Assembly (NCBI GenBank): GCA_013397865.1
Contig: VZTI01005066.1
Span: 509,197 to 573,196, forward strand
Length of the DNA: 64,000 nt
Direction: 5' to 3'
Source of the DNA: Struthidea cinerea
Taxonomy: Eukaryota; Chordata; Aves; Passeriformes; Corcoracidae
Below are positions 31,578-43,140 of the stretch, piece by piece. Positions within the stretch are counted from its first letter, which is position 1. Every line of letters begins with the position of its first letter. The translations under genes were made by a program, and so were the position numbers. The notes under the pieces are model-generated. The model saw only the letters and a list, made by a program, of their open reading frames with translations, had not been told where the DNA came from and did no database searches.

Positions 31578-33245
31578 TGTTGGGGTTTTACACTTGCTAA
31601 CTGCTAGGCACTCACAAAAAACTCTTTGCTTATTTTCTTTTGTTACAGCTGAGCAGAGGAGGGGGAATTGAAAACTTCAATGAGTTGAGATAAGGATTAG
31701 GGGAAAAACACTTTAAGGCAAAACAGGTTTAAAATTTAAACAGTATAAAGAAAATTTATTAACAGAATTAAAACTAAAAAGGGTAATGAGAACTAAAACC
31801 TTTAGAATACCTTTCTTTTTTAGTCTTTCCTTCTTTTCTACTGACTGCACAATGAGACAAAACATGGGGTTTTGGTTAGTTTTTCACTTCTTAAAAATCT
31901 TTCTTCAGTACGCTTAAGGAAAAAAAGTTTCTTTTTTTTGTTGTGTTCTGGGATCTTTTCCACGGGAGATAGTTTTCTGTGAACTTTTCTAGCATGGTTT
32001 TAAATTTTACAAACAGCAGTCCACTCGACCTGCTGTAACATGAGTCTCTCTCATGGGCCAAGTAGTCTTTTCACAACTGCCTAGTGTGGGTCATTTTAGT
32101 TGATGGGGTTCAGTCTTTTAAGGATGAGTTGTTCTAGTTTGGAAGCAAGGATTTTCTTTCTCTATCTCTGGAAGCAAGGGATTTTTTTTGTGTTCGATTT
32201 TTTTACTAGATTACAGTTTTTCAGTATCCACGCGCTCCAGCGTGAGTACTCTTCTTCACGCGCTGCGTGTAGGTATCTGCAACACCCCTGGCACTTAGTA
32301 AATTACAGGGAAACTGTTGTATTATAGCCTTCACTATGGCTTGCAGAAGAATCGCAGCTCTGGCAATTGGAGTACTATTTTTTTCTCTTTTTTTTTTACT
32401 GACTTCGGTGTCGCCATGTTGATTCTTTTTACGTGTTTTCACTTGCTCTTTTTCTCTGACTCGGAAGAAAGTTAGTGTCTGTAGGTTTGTTTGTTTTCAA
32501 GTTTAATCAATTGAAAAGTTCTTGTAGATTTTCTCTGCATTGAAAAAGTTGATTTTGTCTGGGCTCTGTATCAGGGAATTGTTCATCATGTTTTCATCGC
32601 TGGCTATATGGTCTCTGTCGGCACCGCATGGGCAGTCCCGGCCACACAGTCTTGGCTTTGGGAGGGTCTTGGCTGCGTGGTCCCAGCTTCGGGAAGGCCC
32701 CAGCCGCATGGTCTCGGGTTCAGGAGGGTTCCAGCAGTGTGGTTCTGGCCTCAGGAGGGCCCCAGCCACAGGAAGGCCTCGGTCGCATTGTCCTGGCCTT
32801 GGGAAAGCCCTGGCCGTGCGGTCTCGGCTTTGGGAGGGCCCTGGTCGCGTGATTTCACCTTCAGGAGGGCTCTGGCTGCGCGGTCCTGGCCTCAGGAGGG
32901 TTTCGGCTGCATGGTCTCCGCCGGCACCGCACGGACGGGTCTGGTTTCAGGAGGGTCCCAGCTACGCGGTCTTGGCTTCAGGAGGGCCGCGGCTCCATGG
33001 TCCCCAGCAGCCCCCGCCAGGACGGGTCTTGGCGGCTGCTTCACTACTTTTCCGGAGAAGAAAAGTCTTTCCCACGGTTTTTCCTTTCTTAAATATGTCA
33101 TCACAGAGGTGTTACCAGCTTTTCTAATTGGGCTAGTAACCTGCCCATCATCAGAGCCTTCAGCGATTGGCTCTGTGCTGGACATAGTAGAAGCTTTGAG
33201 CAGCTCCTCCCACCCACTGAGACCAAGCTGTGTTAAACCAACACA
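31578..33245 (-). mobile_element. Large solo LTR of an endogenous retrovirus, about 1668 bp
   Basis: It begins TGTTGGGGTTTTAC and ends TAAACCAACACA, so it has TG...CA ends with short terminal inverted similarity (TGTTGG/CCAACA). It is flanked by identical 5-bp duplications CACAG at 31573-31577 and 33246-33250. The minus strand carries AATAAA (complement at 31755-31760) about 180 bp from the TGTTGG end, so the element is read as minus-strand, with the GC-rich minisatellite near its 5' side. No internal gag, pol or env sequence is present. The composition resembles passerine ERV LTRs; I do not name the family. Confidence 0.75.
32611..33010 (+). repeat. GC-rich minisatellite, about 31-bp unit, inside the LTR
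   Basis: About ten diverged copies of a unit like TGGTCTCGGCTTCAGGAGGG followed by a CCCTGGCCGCG-type tail. Copies vary by substitution and small indels. A second module (GTCGGCACCGCATGGGC at 32617, CGCCGGCACCGCACGGAC at 32919) recurs at both ends. The array lacks stop codons and so creates long spurious open frames in several frames. Confidence 0.85.
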
Positions 33246-33250
33246 CACAG

Positions 33251-36076
33251 GAGTTTAGAAGTCCTGTTCCAGCTAAAAATGGAAAAGCTTGGATGCTTCA
33301 TGGGCCTTTAATAGGTGACAAGGTTCACAGCCTTCACCTTGAAGCCTCCAGTTGAAATCTAGACTGATTGTGACTGAAAGTAATTTCTGTCTGACAGCTC
33401 ATGTGAAGAGAGTTACTTCATTTCATAACAAATGTGTGGCCAACAGCCTAAAAATTATTATCACAATTTAACAAGTCCATTGGCAGTTCCAGGAGCACCA
33501 TGGATAGATGGAAGTCAAACCTGCCTGTCCAGGGCTGAGTGAAGTCAAGGCAGGGTAGAGAAAAAAATCAGAAGAAAATCTATGAATGTTGTAATTCTTC
33601 TGTGGAAGACCTCACAAATTTAATTGCTTAAGCCTCTCTGTAGGAGTAAAATTTACCTATTTCCACAGAAAAGGCTGCTGGCTGGCTAATGTACGATTTT
33701 TGTTGCATAGAGTTGAGTTATCTGATGTGCAAAAAAAGGAAAATGAGCATTTTAGGTCACGACCACTTGGGAAGGAGATGATTTTCTTCAGAAAATAACA
33801 GGCCTTTTTTTGTCTTAGGAGGGCAATGCTAGCAAATGCCAAAACCAAGGTTCAGTTGTGTACCTCAGTTAAATCCCAAAATTAGGTGGGATGAGCCAAG
33901 CCATATTGCCTGAGATTGCTCTTCTGCAACTGCTGAATGGCAAAGACTTTCCAACATAGCTCCTATTACCTAATTCAATATACATCCTTCTATTCAAATA
34001 AAACTGAAGAAGCTATGAAGCAAAGAAATAAGCCTATATTCATCCAAATTTTAGATTATTTTTGCTCTTATCTGAGAAAAGTTCACTGCCTTTCCTGGAG
34101 TAATTGATGTGTTTGTAGAAAAGGAATTTAAAGGACTCAGAAAGCATATTCATGAGAAGTGGATTTCAGCTCTTCCTAAATAAATGTGCCAAGCAAAAAT
34201 GTTTGCAAACATATCCATTCAGGAACCTGAAATGCAAAGCAATTTCTCTGTCCAATCACAGCTAAAAGTATTCATATCATTTAGCAATAATAATCAGCTA
34301 TTAAACTTAAATAATAATTAAGAAGTAGTCATTGCCTATTAGTGACAATCCTGGGAAGAGAAAGTGAGTGTGAATTAAGGTTACTGGCAAAGGATGCTTT
34401 CAGCTTTATTGTTCTAGCTAATTCTCATGGTGGCACTGCTTCATGCTGTTGTATAATATATACAGAATATGGGAGTGTAATCCAACGAAGTCACACTTGA
34501 AAACCCTTATTTTACTGCTGGGGTTGTTGCAGATCATACAATACAAAGAGTCCAACAAGATAACTATTCATGGACACACACACAAAAAAAGCTAATCGTG
34601 ATAAATCAAAGTAAGTTATTACTGGGGCATGAGATTTTATATGTGTGTATTTATCTGTATGTGCATATATGATAAGGATCTATGGACTGCTTTTTACAAA
34701 AACTGTAAAGATAGTTCTATGTTAAGGAGAAATTGCATATAATTAATGATTGAATTATTTATTTTGACCTGGGGCAGCTTTAAATTATGGACTTTTCACA
34801 TTTGATTTTTTACGTCAGAATATGGTCAATATTTTTCTCCCTGTGCAGGTCCCATTGTTTCTTGGTCAGCTCAGTTTTTTCTGTTGTTGCACGGGACAAG
34901 TGCTGTCCTTCAAAGAGCAAAGCAGGATTGATTTCAGCCAGTAGTAATGTGTGTGTGCACCCAAGAACTGGCTTTTGTTCTGCACGGAACAACCACTCTC
35001 ACTGATTTATGCCCCATATTTTCAAAAATGCAATAATAGCATTTCATTGTCTAAATCAGGAACGTGTAAATTATCCCAAAAGCCAAGATGCAGGAGAGCA
35101 GAAGAACACCTTCATCAGGTCAAGAAAAGTGATTTTTTCCATGGCTACCAGCAACACTTAATTGCCATAATAGACTCTTATTCAGGGAGAAGTAGTTAAG
35201 TTTGCAAAGAAGAGTGAGTATGTACTTTGTGACAAAACCATTAACTACAGAGAAAAGTTCTCAAAGTACAACTGAAATATGGAACAAAATACAGGCATCT
35301 GCTTAGCATCTCCAGGAATAGTACACAGGGTGTTCTTAGTCATCCATGTCTTCCACAGGGAAAGCAACACAAATATCTCATTAAAATCTCTTAATTACCA
35401 TAATATTCCTGATTACCAGCTCAACATAAATAGAAGTATTAGATCTCTTGTTCCCCATCCTGTGGTTCCTGTTGATTTTTGCAGCAAAACTTCCAGATAA
35501 TCAACACAATGTTTTGTAAAAATAAACCACCGCTGCTTGTGGACTCTCTACTGGTTCCCAGTTTGTCACTACTAGAAAGCTATTCCACTGAGGATGTGGG
35601 AAAACAGTGAATGTCTAAAACTGTGTCACTGGAAAGGATAATAGCTGACCTTCATAATAAATAATGTAAAACATGAGTTCACTTGGCCTAGCGTAGATAA
35701 AGATTAATTTTCAATCTTTCACTCCCCAAGGCTAAAAGTGTTCTAACTTTAGGTAACATGCTTTTCTTTAATGTTTTATAGTACTAAAGGTACTTCAAAA
35801 TAAATATTGCAATCAAAGCACACAACTCCTGCAACTGTTACTATCTGGAAGGTTTCATGGAAGGACCAGTCAGTTATGGTAGTGCTTTGCGGTGTGATTT
35901 AAACTTCTGCTAGAAAGCTAAAGATTCTAATGCTAGGTACAGCAGCTATCTGAGGACAATGGGTCTAGTGTTCAGCCTTGGAAGCTTAGAGAAGAAGCTA
36001 AGTTGGTTTTTGGTGGGATGTGTGTGTAGAAATGCTCACTGCACCACCGATGCTTTTCAAGAAAATAGTGTTCTAT
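33251..36076. other. No recognised gene
   Basis: AT-rich, with short CA and TATG tracts (34574-34583, 34640-34672) and no recognisable repeat family or exon. Confidence 0.5.
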
Positions 36077-36140
36077 AATCGTAGAATCATAGAATGGTTA
36101 GGGTTGGAAGGGACCTTATAGATCATCTAGTTCCAACCCA
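36077..36140 (-). repeat. Very short CR1 3' end
   Basis: CGTAGAATCATAGAATGGTT, AGGGTTGGAAGGGACC and GATCATCTAGTTCCAACCC are the last 60 or so bases of CR1 on the minus strand, truncated almost immediately. It is little diverged. Confidence 0.92.
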
Positions 36141-38200
36141 GATGATTTTGAGAACTAAAAAGATATTAAGCTGTTCAGGGAATCATAACATTTGAAGACT
36201 GCATTTGATCATTCTTTAAAAACATATTACAAATCCATTGGTTGATGTGAGATTATTGAAAAACATGATTACACTCCTAACCTCACCCCAAGGCTGCCTT
36301 GTCTTTTCAAACTTTGAGCTCATCAGAGCACAGAGCATCTACTATTCTGAATTTGTATGGTTCCTGAGAGAATGCAGCCCAGTTTTTGATAGTTACCTGA
36401 GTTTTACCGTAATGAATATCTATAGCAGCAGTCTAGGAGTTCAGGCTGTGAGGGTGGAGGTTGCAGTGAATGTTTCTCATCTATTTCCTTGTTGGGAAGG
36501 GCCACTGCAGACATCATCGGTGTCTAATGCTTACATAACTATAAGCTGAAACTTTACAGTATCTCTACACTAAATTTCACACCACCAAGTGGTTTTCAAG
36601 ATGCGTTAAAAAAAGAGCAATTTTCCTCATTGTGAAACAAAAGCACTAAAGCACCTTGTGATTGTAATACGGAGAAAAGATGGTATTGAGTGATGCATCC
36701 GTCTCCCAGGTCTTGAAAGGAAATACAGTGTGCTTTGACTTACCTAGTGCTCACTTGAGGCGTTCAATCTAAACAATCATTTCAGAGTTTTACAGAAGAC
36801 AATACAAAATACCCTGCAATCATGGACAACAGCTTTTGATGACAAAGAGCAAACCGACAGGGAATCCTTTCAGGCTCACAATATAGATAAAGGGATATTT
36901 TTTTATTTCCAGATGATACTCAAGGCTCAGGTGTTGCAGACAATACAAAAAAATGCAATATTGCTTCTCTCCAATGCACTTTTACTTCTGGAGTTAGTTC
37001 ACCTATATTGATTCACTGATGGTCCTTATTCTCTATCAGCTTCACACACCCCCTTTTGTAAGAGGTCAGTGCACAACATAAAGACAATACTGAACCTAAG
37101 AGGAAAAAGGTAAGGTTATTTGTGAGACTAGAGTTGAAATTGCCTCCTTGTTCCATTTAGTTCTTTAAGAACATAAAGCAGAAAATTCCTTCATGCCTTG
37201 TTTCCATTGTCTGTCATATTTGATGACTTTTCTCCCAAAGCAAATAAAGAGAACCTTGAAGTTCTAATCAAGCATTCTGCATATTGGTTGTGGAAGAGGA
37301 GAAAATTGAAGGAAGGAGAAAAAGGAAGAGATATACCTGGTCCTCCTATGTAACAGACAACTATTGTTTCCAAGATTTTATTTATATACAAATTTCAATG
37401 GCTTCAGTGGAAATTCTCTTGAGGCATAAATTCGGATCTAAAGCTCAGAAGAAAGTTTATGAAGTCAAAGGCAGCTCCTGCAGGCAACACACACTGTTTA
37501 GATTAAGTTGTGCCCAATGAGCAGGACCCCAGTGCTGTGAGTTAGAGCTGATACAAGCACACTGGCATCAGTGGGGCTCTTTAACACTGAGCCCATAAGC
37601 CTTTGGTCAGTCTTTACCATGTGAATGGACTGGGAAACAACAGCAACAGACTGACACTCATTATCCAAATGGAATGTAGAACACATGACAAGAACTGGCA
37701 TGTTAATTCTGATGTTATGCCAGAATTTGAAAATCAGTAGTATTAATCCTAGAAGTTGCTTCCCAGGGAGTTTCCTGTCGACCTTCTTAGAACATTAAGT
37801 CCTCCAGGAACAAATTCTTTGGATCATTCTTTTAACAATTGCTCTTTCTTGCTTTCTTTATGAAGTAAATTCGAATGAAAAGTGACCAATCGCTCTTAAG
37901 TTGAACCTCAGTTGACACCCACTTAAAACTGGATCAACAGAATGAAATACAGTAGTACTCTCTAGTCAATCATAGAGACCAGAATAGGGAGAGGGATTGC
38001 TAAATAAAGGCAAATCAAAAAAGAGAGGTTTGATGTATTTTTTAGCAGTATATTCATTTTTCAGGTTATGCATTGATAAAGGTCACTGGTGACAGTGACT
38101 CATTATTGTCTGATCAAAGGCCATCAAAGTCAGCAGAAGTCTCCACAGAGTCTCATTTGATCACTGTTGTCAGGTGTAAGTCAGTTATTTCCTTTCATAG
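36141..38200. other. No recognised feature
   Basis: Ordinary AT-rich sequence. A 103-codon plus-strand frame at 36238-36549 has no recognisable domain. Confidence 0.5.
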
Positions 38201-38322
38201 ACTTTGTCAGTGTGAAAACCTGCTTTGACTGTGGTGAGTGTGAAGAGCAGCCCCCAAGACCCACCAGCATTGTCCAGGCGAGTCTCTTGGCTATAGGAGA
38301 AGGCATCTTTCAGGAGTGTGAA
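38201..38322 (+). CDS. Candidate internal coding exon, cysteine-containing
   Basis: A strong acceptor (CAGTTATTTCCTTTCATAG) and donor (TGTGAA|GTAAGAG) bound 122 bp. Only one frame is open: two leading bases, then 40 codons including SVKTCFDCGECEEQPPRPTS and IVQASLLAIGEGIFQECE. The CxxCxxC spacing is notable but too short to assign a fold. The phase is not directly compatible with the candidate at 30894-31024, so they are not adjacent exons. It could be a pseudo-exon. Confidence 0.22.
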
Positions 38323-41220
38323 GTAAGAGAAGATCAGTACCAGAAAATAGATCAGGTTGGTAGAAAGACTAAGATGCCTTAGGGGCACATAAGTGGGTAA
38401 GAAATGAGACAAATATGTACTCAAAGTAAAAATAAGTATTTCTTTTTTAACTAGAGGAAGGTAAACATGCCCCCAGAGCCCAGGGGAGTTGCAGCCATCT
38501 GGTTTTTACAGAGGCCTTTCATAGTACCATGTTATCCTCCTGCTTGTAAAGAACATTTCACTCCTGCTCCTTTGGCCTTCAGTGGAAAATGTTAAAACCA
38601 GTCATGAAATTTGTCTTGAGTTGGGCATAATGTAACTCAGACACTAACTGGGAATTTTGGCCAAGTATCTGTGTACAGATGATAAACACAAAGAATTGCT
38701 CTGTTGTTCCTTCAGCATTTTCTGACCCTTTCTCCTTTAAATGCCAACATTTTATAGGTTCTTCCCCCTTTTTATTCTTCATGAAACCACTTTCAGTCTA
38801 ATATAATTTTCCAGGCAAACTGCACACTTGTCAGATTACCTGATTAAGAGCCCCGTACTCATTACTGTAAAAAACAACACGCTCACTGAATCATTAAAAA
38901 GCAGATTGGTCAGTAATAATAATCAGTTTTCTGCTAATAAATACAGCTCAGCATGCCTAATTCTGTGTCCTACTCAAATACCAACAATGAAGAACTTAGC
39001 TTTTAAAAAGTACATTACTGAATGTACTATTACTGCATTGGTCTTTGTAAGGAACATTACTGCTGTCTTTAAAGGGCAGCCAGTTCATGTATTAATTATG
39101 TCACTCAAAGAGTGCACTGATTTCTTGAAAATCTTTTCATGCATAAAAGCAATTGGAATATTGTATATGGCTCAACCCTCTCAATCAACTTGAATACAAA
39201 GAAAGACCAGAGAAGTACTTGAGTTCAAGAGCCGGTATCAGGAATAGAAGCACAAGTAAATGAATTCAGTGCACTTTTCATCACCACATCCATGGGGCAA
39301 ATACCTGCAGGGACACGTGGCAAACCTTTGCTGGCCAGGAGGAATGAGCTACCATGGTCACAAAGCAAGGCTGCAGAGGGATATTATGTGACACCAGGAT
39401 ATATTTTGAGAACTTAGTGGAGAAAATGGTGGAGAAAGATTCATAGGGAGAGGCTGCATGTCACCATGGGATTCAGCAGCAGCAGAATCAGTGAGTTAAT
39501 TTCCAATTGCATCAATAATATTGAGCAATTAATATGTTAGAGTATATGCATTGTGTGACAAATCTCGTGTTAAAATTCCATCCATATTTAGACTGTTGTC
39601 AACCTTTGGTTGCATCCAAAATCAAATCTAGATCTGATTCTTTGCTTAAATAAGAACTTTTGGACAATAATTATTCTTTCTACTGCTTTCAACCTCTGTC
39701 TTTTTTGAGAAGACAATTTTATCTTCCAGCCACAATCCTCCTGCCCTTATGCAAGGAAAGCTCCAAACCCCATAAAAATCACTCCAAGGAAAGAGCTGTG
39801 TCATCCTCTCTTGCCTTTCTAATAAATTTCTATTTATACAACAATATTTATAAAGAAATCCATCTATAGTAATTTCTGATGGCACTCAACAGGGGTCAAG
39901 AGAACTTCACATTCTGAAAACCAGAAATTTCACTCTGCTGGAGGTTCAACTGAAAGTACCTGGGGTTCAGGAGTGCTATCAACAATTATTCTGTAGAACA
40001 AGAGTGCTCGGTGAAAATCCTTTGAAGAGGAAAAAGGTCAGGAAATCTGTCATTTTACAAGGATGATCTTAGTAGTACATAAAGGAGTTCTCTAGGATGT
40101 GAACTAACATTTATTGAGCAAAACAATAGGAGTACGATTATTGAAATGCCACCAACTTCCTATAATTGCTCATTATTACCGTAATGCAGATTATTTCTTC
40201 AAAAGAAAAGCTCTCATTTTGATTTGAAAGGTTTAGTGTTTTGCTCCCTCCTCACTAAAATGAATCTTTGACTCACAGGCTAAAGAAATTAAAGGGAGAA
40301 TAAAGAAACCAGAAAATGTGGGCACGCAGGGAAGAGTATACTAAAACATGAGCTTGGTGAGAGAGCTCTCAGAGATACAGTTTGAAAAAGCAATACAGAA
40401 TTGCATATGGGCTTGGAAACTAAGTAAAAACTCAAAAAAGAAAAGGAAAAAACCCTAGCCTCTTACTGCTGAAACACATAGTTGAAAGCAAATCCTTTGA
40501 TGAGGTATTTATTATTTGAAAAGGTGATTTGTTTGCCCCAGCCCAATTCATTCGTTCTGAGCAAGTGCCATAGCTAAGAATATAAATTTCAAGAGTGCTC
40601 TTGGTTGGTGATAGGTGCTGCCTAATGGCAGGAAGTTATTTCTCTGCTCAGAAGCTCCTGGTTTCTGTGTGATTTAAAATGCCACCAGAAATAAAGGAAT
40701 TATCAAGGCTTGGCCTTGATATATGAGCCTATTTAAATCCCTGGGGTAAGACGCTGAGGACTACTCTTCCAAAACAACCTGAATGGGATCATTAAGCAGT
40801 GCAATAATAGGTTGGAACTTGTTCCTGCAGTATAAAGATGAAGCTGTAGTGAGTGTGCTGGGAAGAGCTGCTCAATTACAGACAGCTGAGCAGAAAGGCT
40901 AACTAGGACATGGGATACAGTGAACATTTCAAACTGCTGAAAGGCTGCAGGTGGAACTGAGTATGAACCAAACATTCCTTCCCGATTCAGGTCAGGATAA
41001 AAGGTAAAATACTTGCAATGTGTAGAAGGAATCTGGTTTCTCAGAGGCATCCTTTGGGGAGAGCTATTCCTTCTATGGCTGATAGTCCAAACGTGCACGT
41101 CCAAAGCTGGGGATCATGGTCCTTGCCCATTCTGTACCTCTGAAACCAAAACCACCTGCAGCTTTGGGAGCTCATGAAATGGAGGGGATTTTTGTTTGGA
41201 TGCTCTTTTATTTTGTTTCA
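38323..41220. other. No recognised gene
   Basis: AT-rich. A 121-codon plus-strand frame (38828-39193) lacks coding character. No repeat family seen. Confidence 0.5.
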
Positions 41221-41360
41221 CAGAGAATCACTGAATTTTCTGAGTTGGAAGGGACCCACAAGGATCCTCATGTCCGGATCTGAAGTGAATGGCCCAAATG
41301 GGGATTGAACCCACAACCTTGGTGTTACTGGCACCGCGCTCCAGCCAACTGGGCTTATCT
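41221..41360 (-). mobile_element. tRNA-Ile-headed SINE with CR1-like tail (TguSINE1-type)
   Basis: On the minus strand the 5' part reads CAGTTGGCTGGAGCGCGGTG and CCAAGGTTGTGGGTTCAATC, the D arm to T arm of a tRNA-Ile-like sequence (A box and B box). A short linker follows, then a tail TGGGTCCCTTCCAACTCAGA, whose complement on the plus strand is the CR1 3' end (AGAATCACTGAATTTTCTG). This chimaeric structure is established for TguSINE1, a SINE that arose early in passerine evolution and uses CR1 for retroposition. The A-box region is mutated, so the copy is probably inactive. Confidence 0.8.
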
Positions 41361-42874
41361 CTTACCTGCGTGGAAATATAAAGGAGGAGGGTCTTGTTCA
41401 ATGGAGTTGGAAAGATGAACACTACACCCCAAAACTCTGTTGTTTCCTAAAAAAGCTGCTCCTTACTGGGCGTATGGACACTGAAGAGGCAGAGTGATGA
41501 TGCTACTCTTGGAAATACACTGGACACTAGTGCTGAGCTGCTGTGGAGCACTTGAAGACTGACATAAATTATTTAACCGTGGACAAAGAGGAGAAAAAAG
41601 ATTCTAAAGCTATCTTGTCTCTAACTGCTTTCATACAATTTGCCATTTATTTAGTGCATTTCTTGACATTTCTGGTAAAATCGTCAGCGTAAACCATAGT
41701 AAACTCTACTCAGTCTTAAATCATCAGATCTAAAGTGGTGGTTTTGTTATGACAGCATCTCCTCGGACTTGGTCCTGTGAGGCTGACACTAATTGATCCT
41801 TTGTCATTAACAAACCTCACTATACAAATACTGAAATCCAGAGTCCCCATCTTACAAACATACACATGGATTTGTTACTTCATCATATGCAGTATATTAA
41901 TATGCTGCCCAGGTAAGAAGTGAGCAAGTAACTAAGATTTTAAAGAGTTTACTTGAGTGTAAAAAAGCATATAAAATATTATAAGAGAAGAATCCAAAGG
42001 AAGGGGTAGGAGAACCACAGCTGGTCACCTGAATGCAATAGGTTTGGGTCCACTTGCTGCTCTCCTGTGTCTGATCTCAGAGGTGTCTTATGATTCCCTC
42101 TGCTTTCTCACTGGGTAGCTGAAACCTTTAAATAAAGCATGATAAATAACCAATAGTAAATATTGTTCTTCTGCTTTGTGTTCTTGTCTTATTTGAGCTC
42201 CCGCTGATAAAATTCATAGGCAGTTGTTCATTGTGAACAATTCTCTCTCCAGCCTGACTAAAGACAGTGGAGACCTTGTGATGGTCTTCAACCAGCTCTT
42301 CCATTTTGTCCCCTAGTACATGACATCCACTGAATACTTTTTAAGAGATACCTCTTCTGATGGGTCTTCCCCTTCTTGAACAATTGCTATGTAATAAACT
42401 ATTTTATCGGTTTTGCTTACATACCGTATTTCTGAAAACAAAACAATAAATGGCTGTAAAGCCAATAAAATGTACCAAGCTAGTGGTTTATTACAAACAA
42501 GCCAATACCATACACTGCAGCATATTTTTCAGCTCAATGCACCAGGATTCTTATTGTCCAGGTGAATGTTCCTGGCTGTAAATTGCAGCACTATAGCTCT
42601 TTTCCAGCGCACTCTAAAACTTCTTTAGGTTGATGTGCCTTAAAACACTCCTAGTCCTTGGACAAATTTATGGGGAGGATAAAGCTTAGTAGTTTTATGC
42701 CAAGGCATTTTTAAGTTTGCCAGCCACCCTGGAAGCACTTTGGGATGGTGCAAAGGGAGCACAGACTGCACAGTTCAGCTGGAAGACATCCCTCAGCACC
42801 CCTTGGAACACAGCCCTGGGCTGCCTCCCAGCCCTCCCAGCAAGCTGTAGTGGGCAGCAATAACAGAGTCAGGA
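41361..42874. other. No recognised feature
   Basis: Ordinary AT-rich sequence without recognised repeats or exons. Confidence 0.5.
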
Positions 42875-43140
42875 AATCACAGAATCCTGGAATGGTTTGG
42901 GTATGGGTTATAACTAATCTAATTCCACCCCCTTGCCATGGACAGGGATGCCTTCCACTATCCCAGGTTGCTCCAAGCCCTGTCCAAACTGGCCTTGAAC
43001 ATTTCCAGGGATGGGACAGCCCCAGCTTCTCTGGGCAACCTGTGCCAGGGCCTCACCACCCCCACAGGAAAGAATTTTTTCTTAATATTTAATCTAAATC
43101 TACCCTCTCTCAGCTTGAATCCATTATCCTTTGTTTTGAT
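42875..43140 (-). repeat. CR1 LINE 3' fragment
   Basis: Minus-strand CR1 in canonical order: ATCACAGAATCCTGGAATGG, TTGCCATGGACAGGGATGCC, GGCCTTGAACATTTCCAGGG, CTTCTCTGGGCAACCTGTGC and AATATTTAATCTAAATCTAC, to about 43140. About 266 bp, moderately diverged. Confidence 0.94.

Noticed and set aside
32540..33258. Plus-strand open frames of 195 and 216 codons
   Set aside because: They run through a GC-rich 31-bp minisatellite inside a solo LTR. Repeat copies read in different frames and several frames are open at once, so they are not genes.
41300..41356. tRNA-Ile gene on the minus strand
   Set aside because: The acceptor-stem end and A-box region are altered, and the sequence continues into a CR1-like tail. 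It is the head of a SINE, not a tRNA gene.
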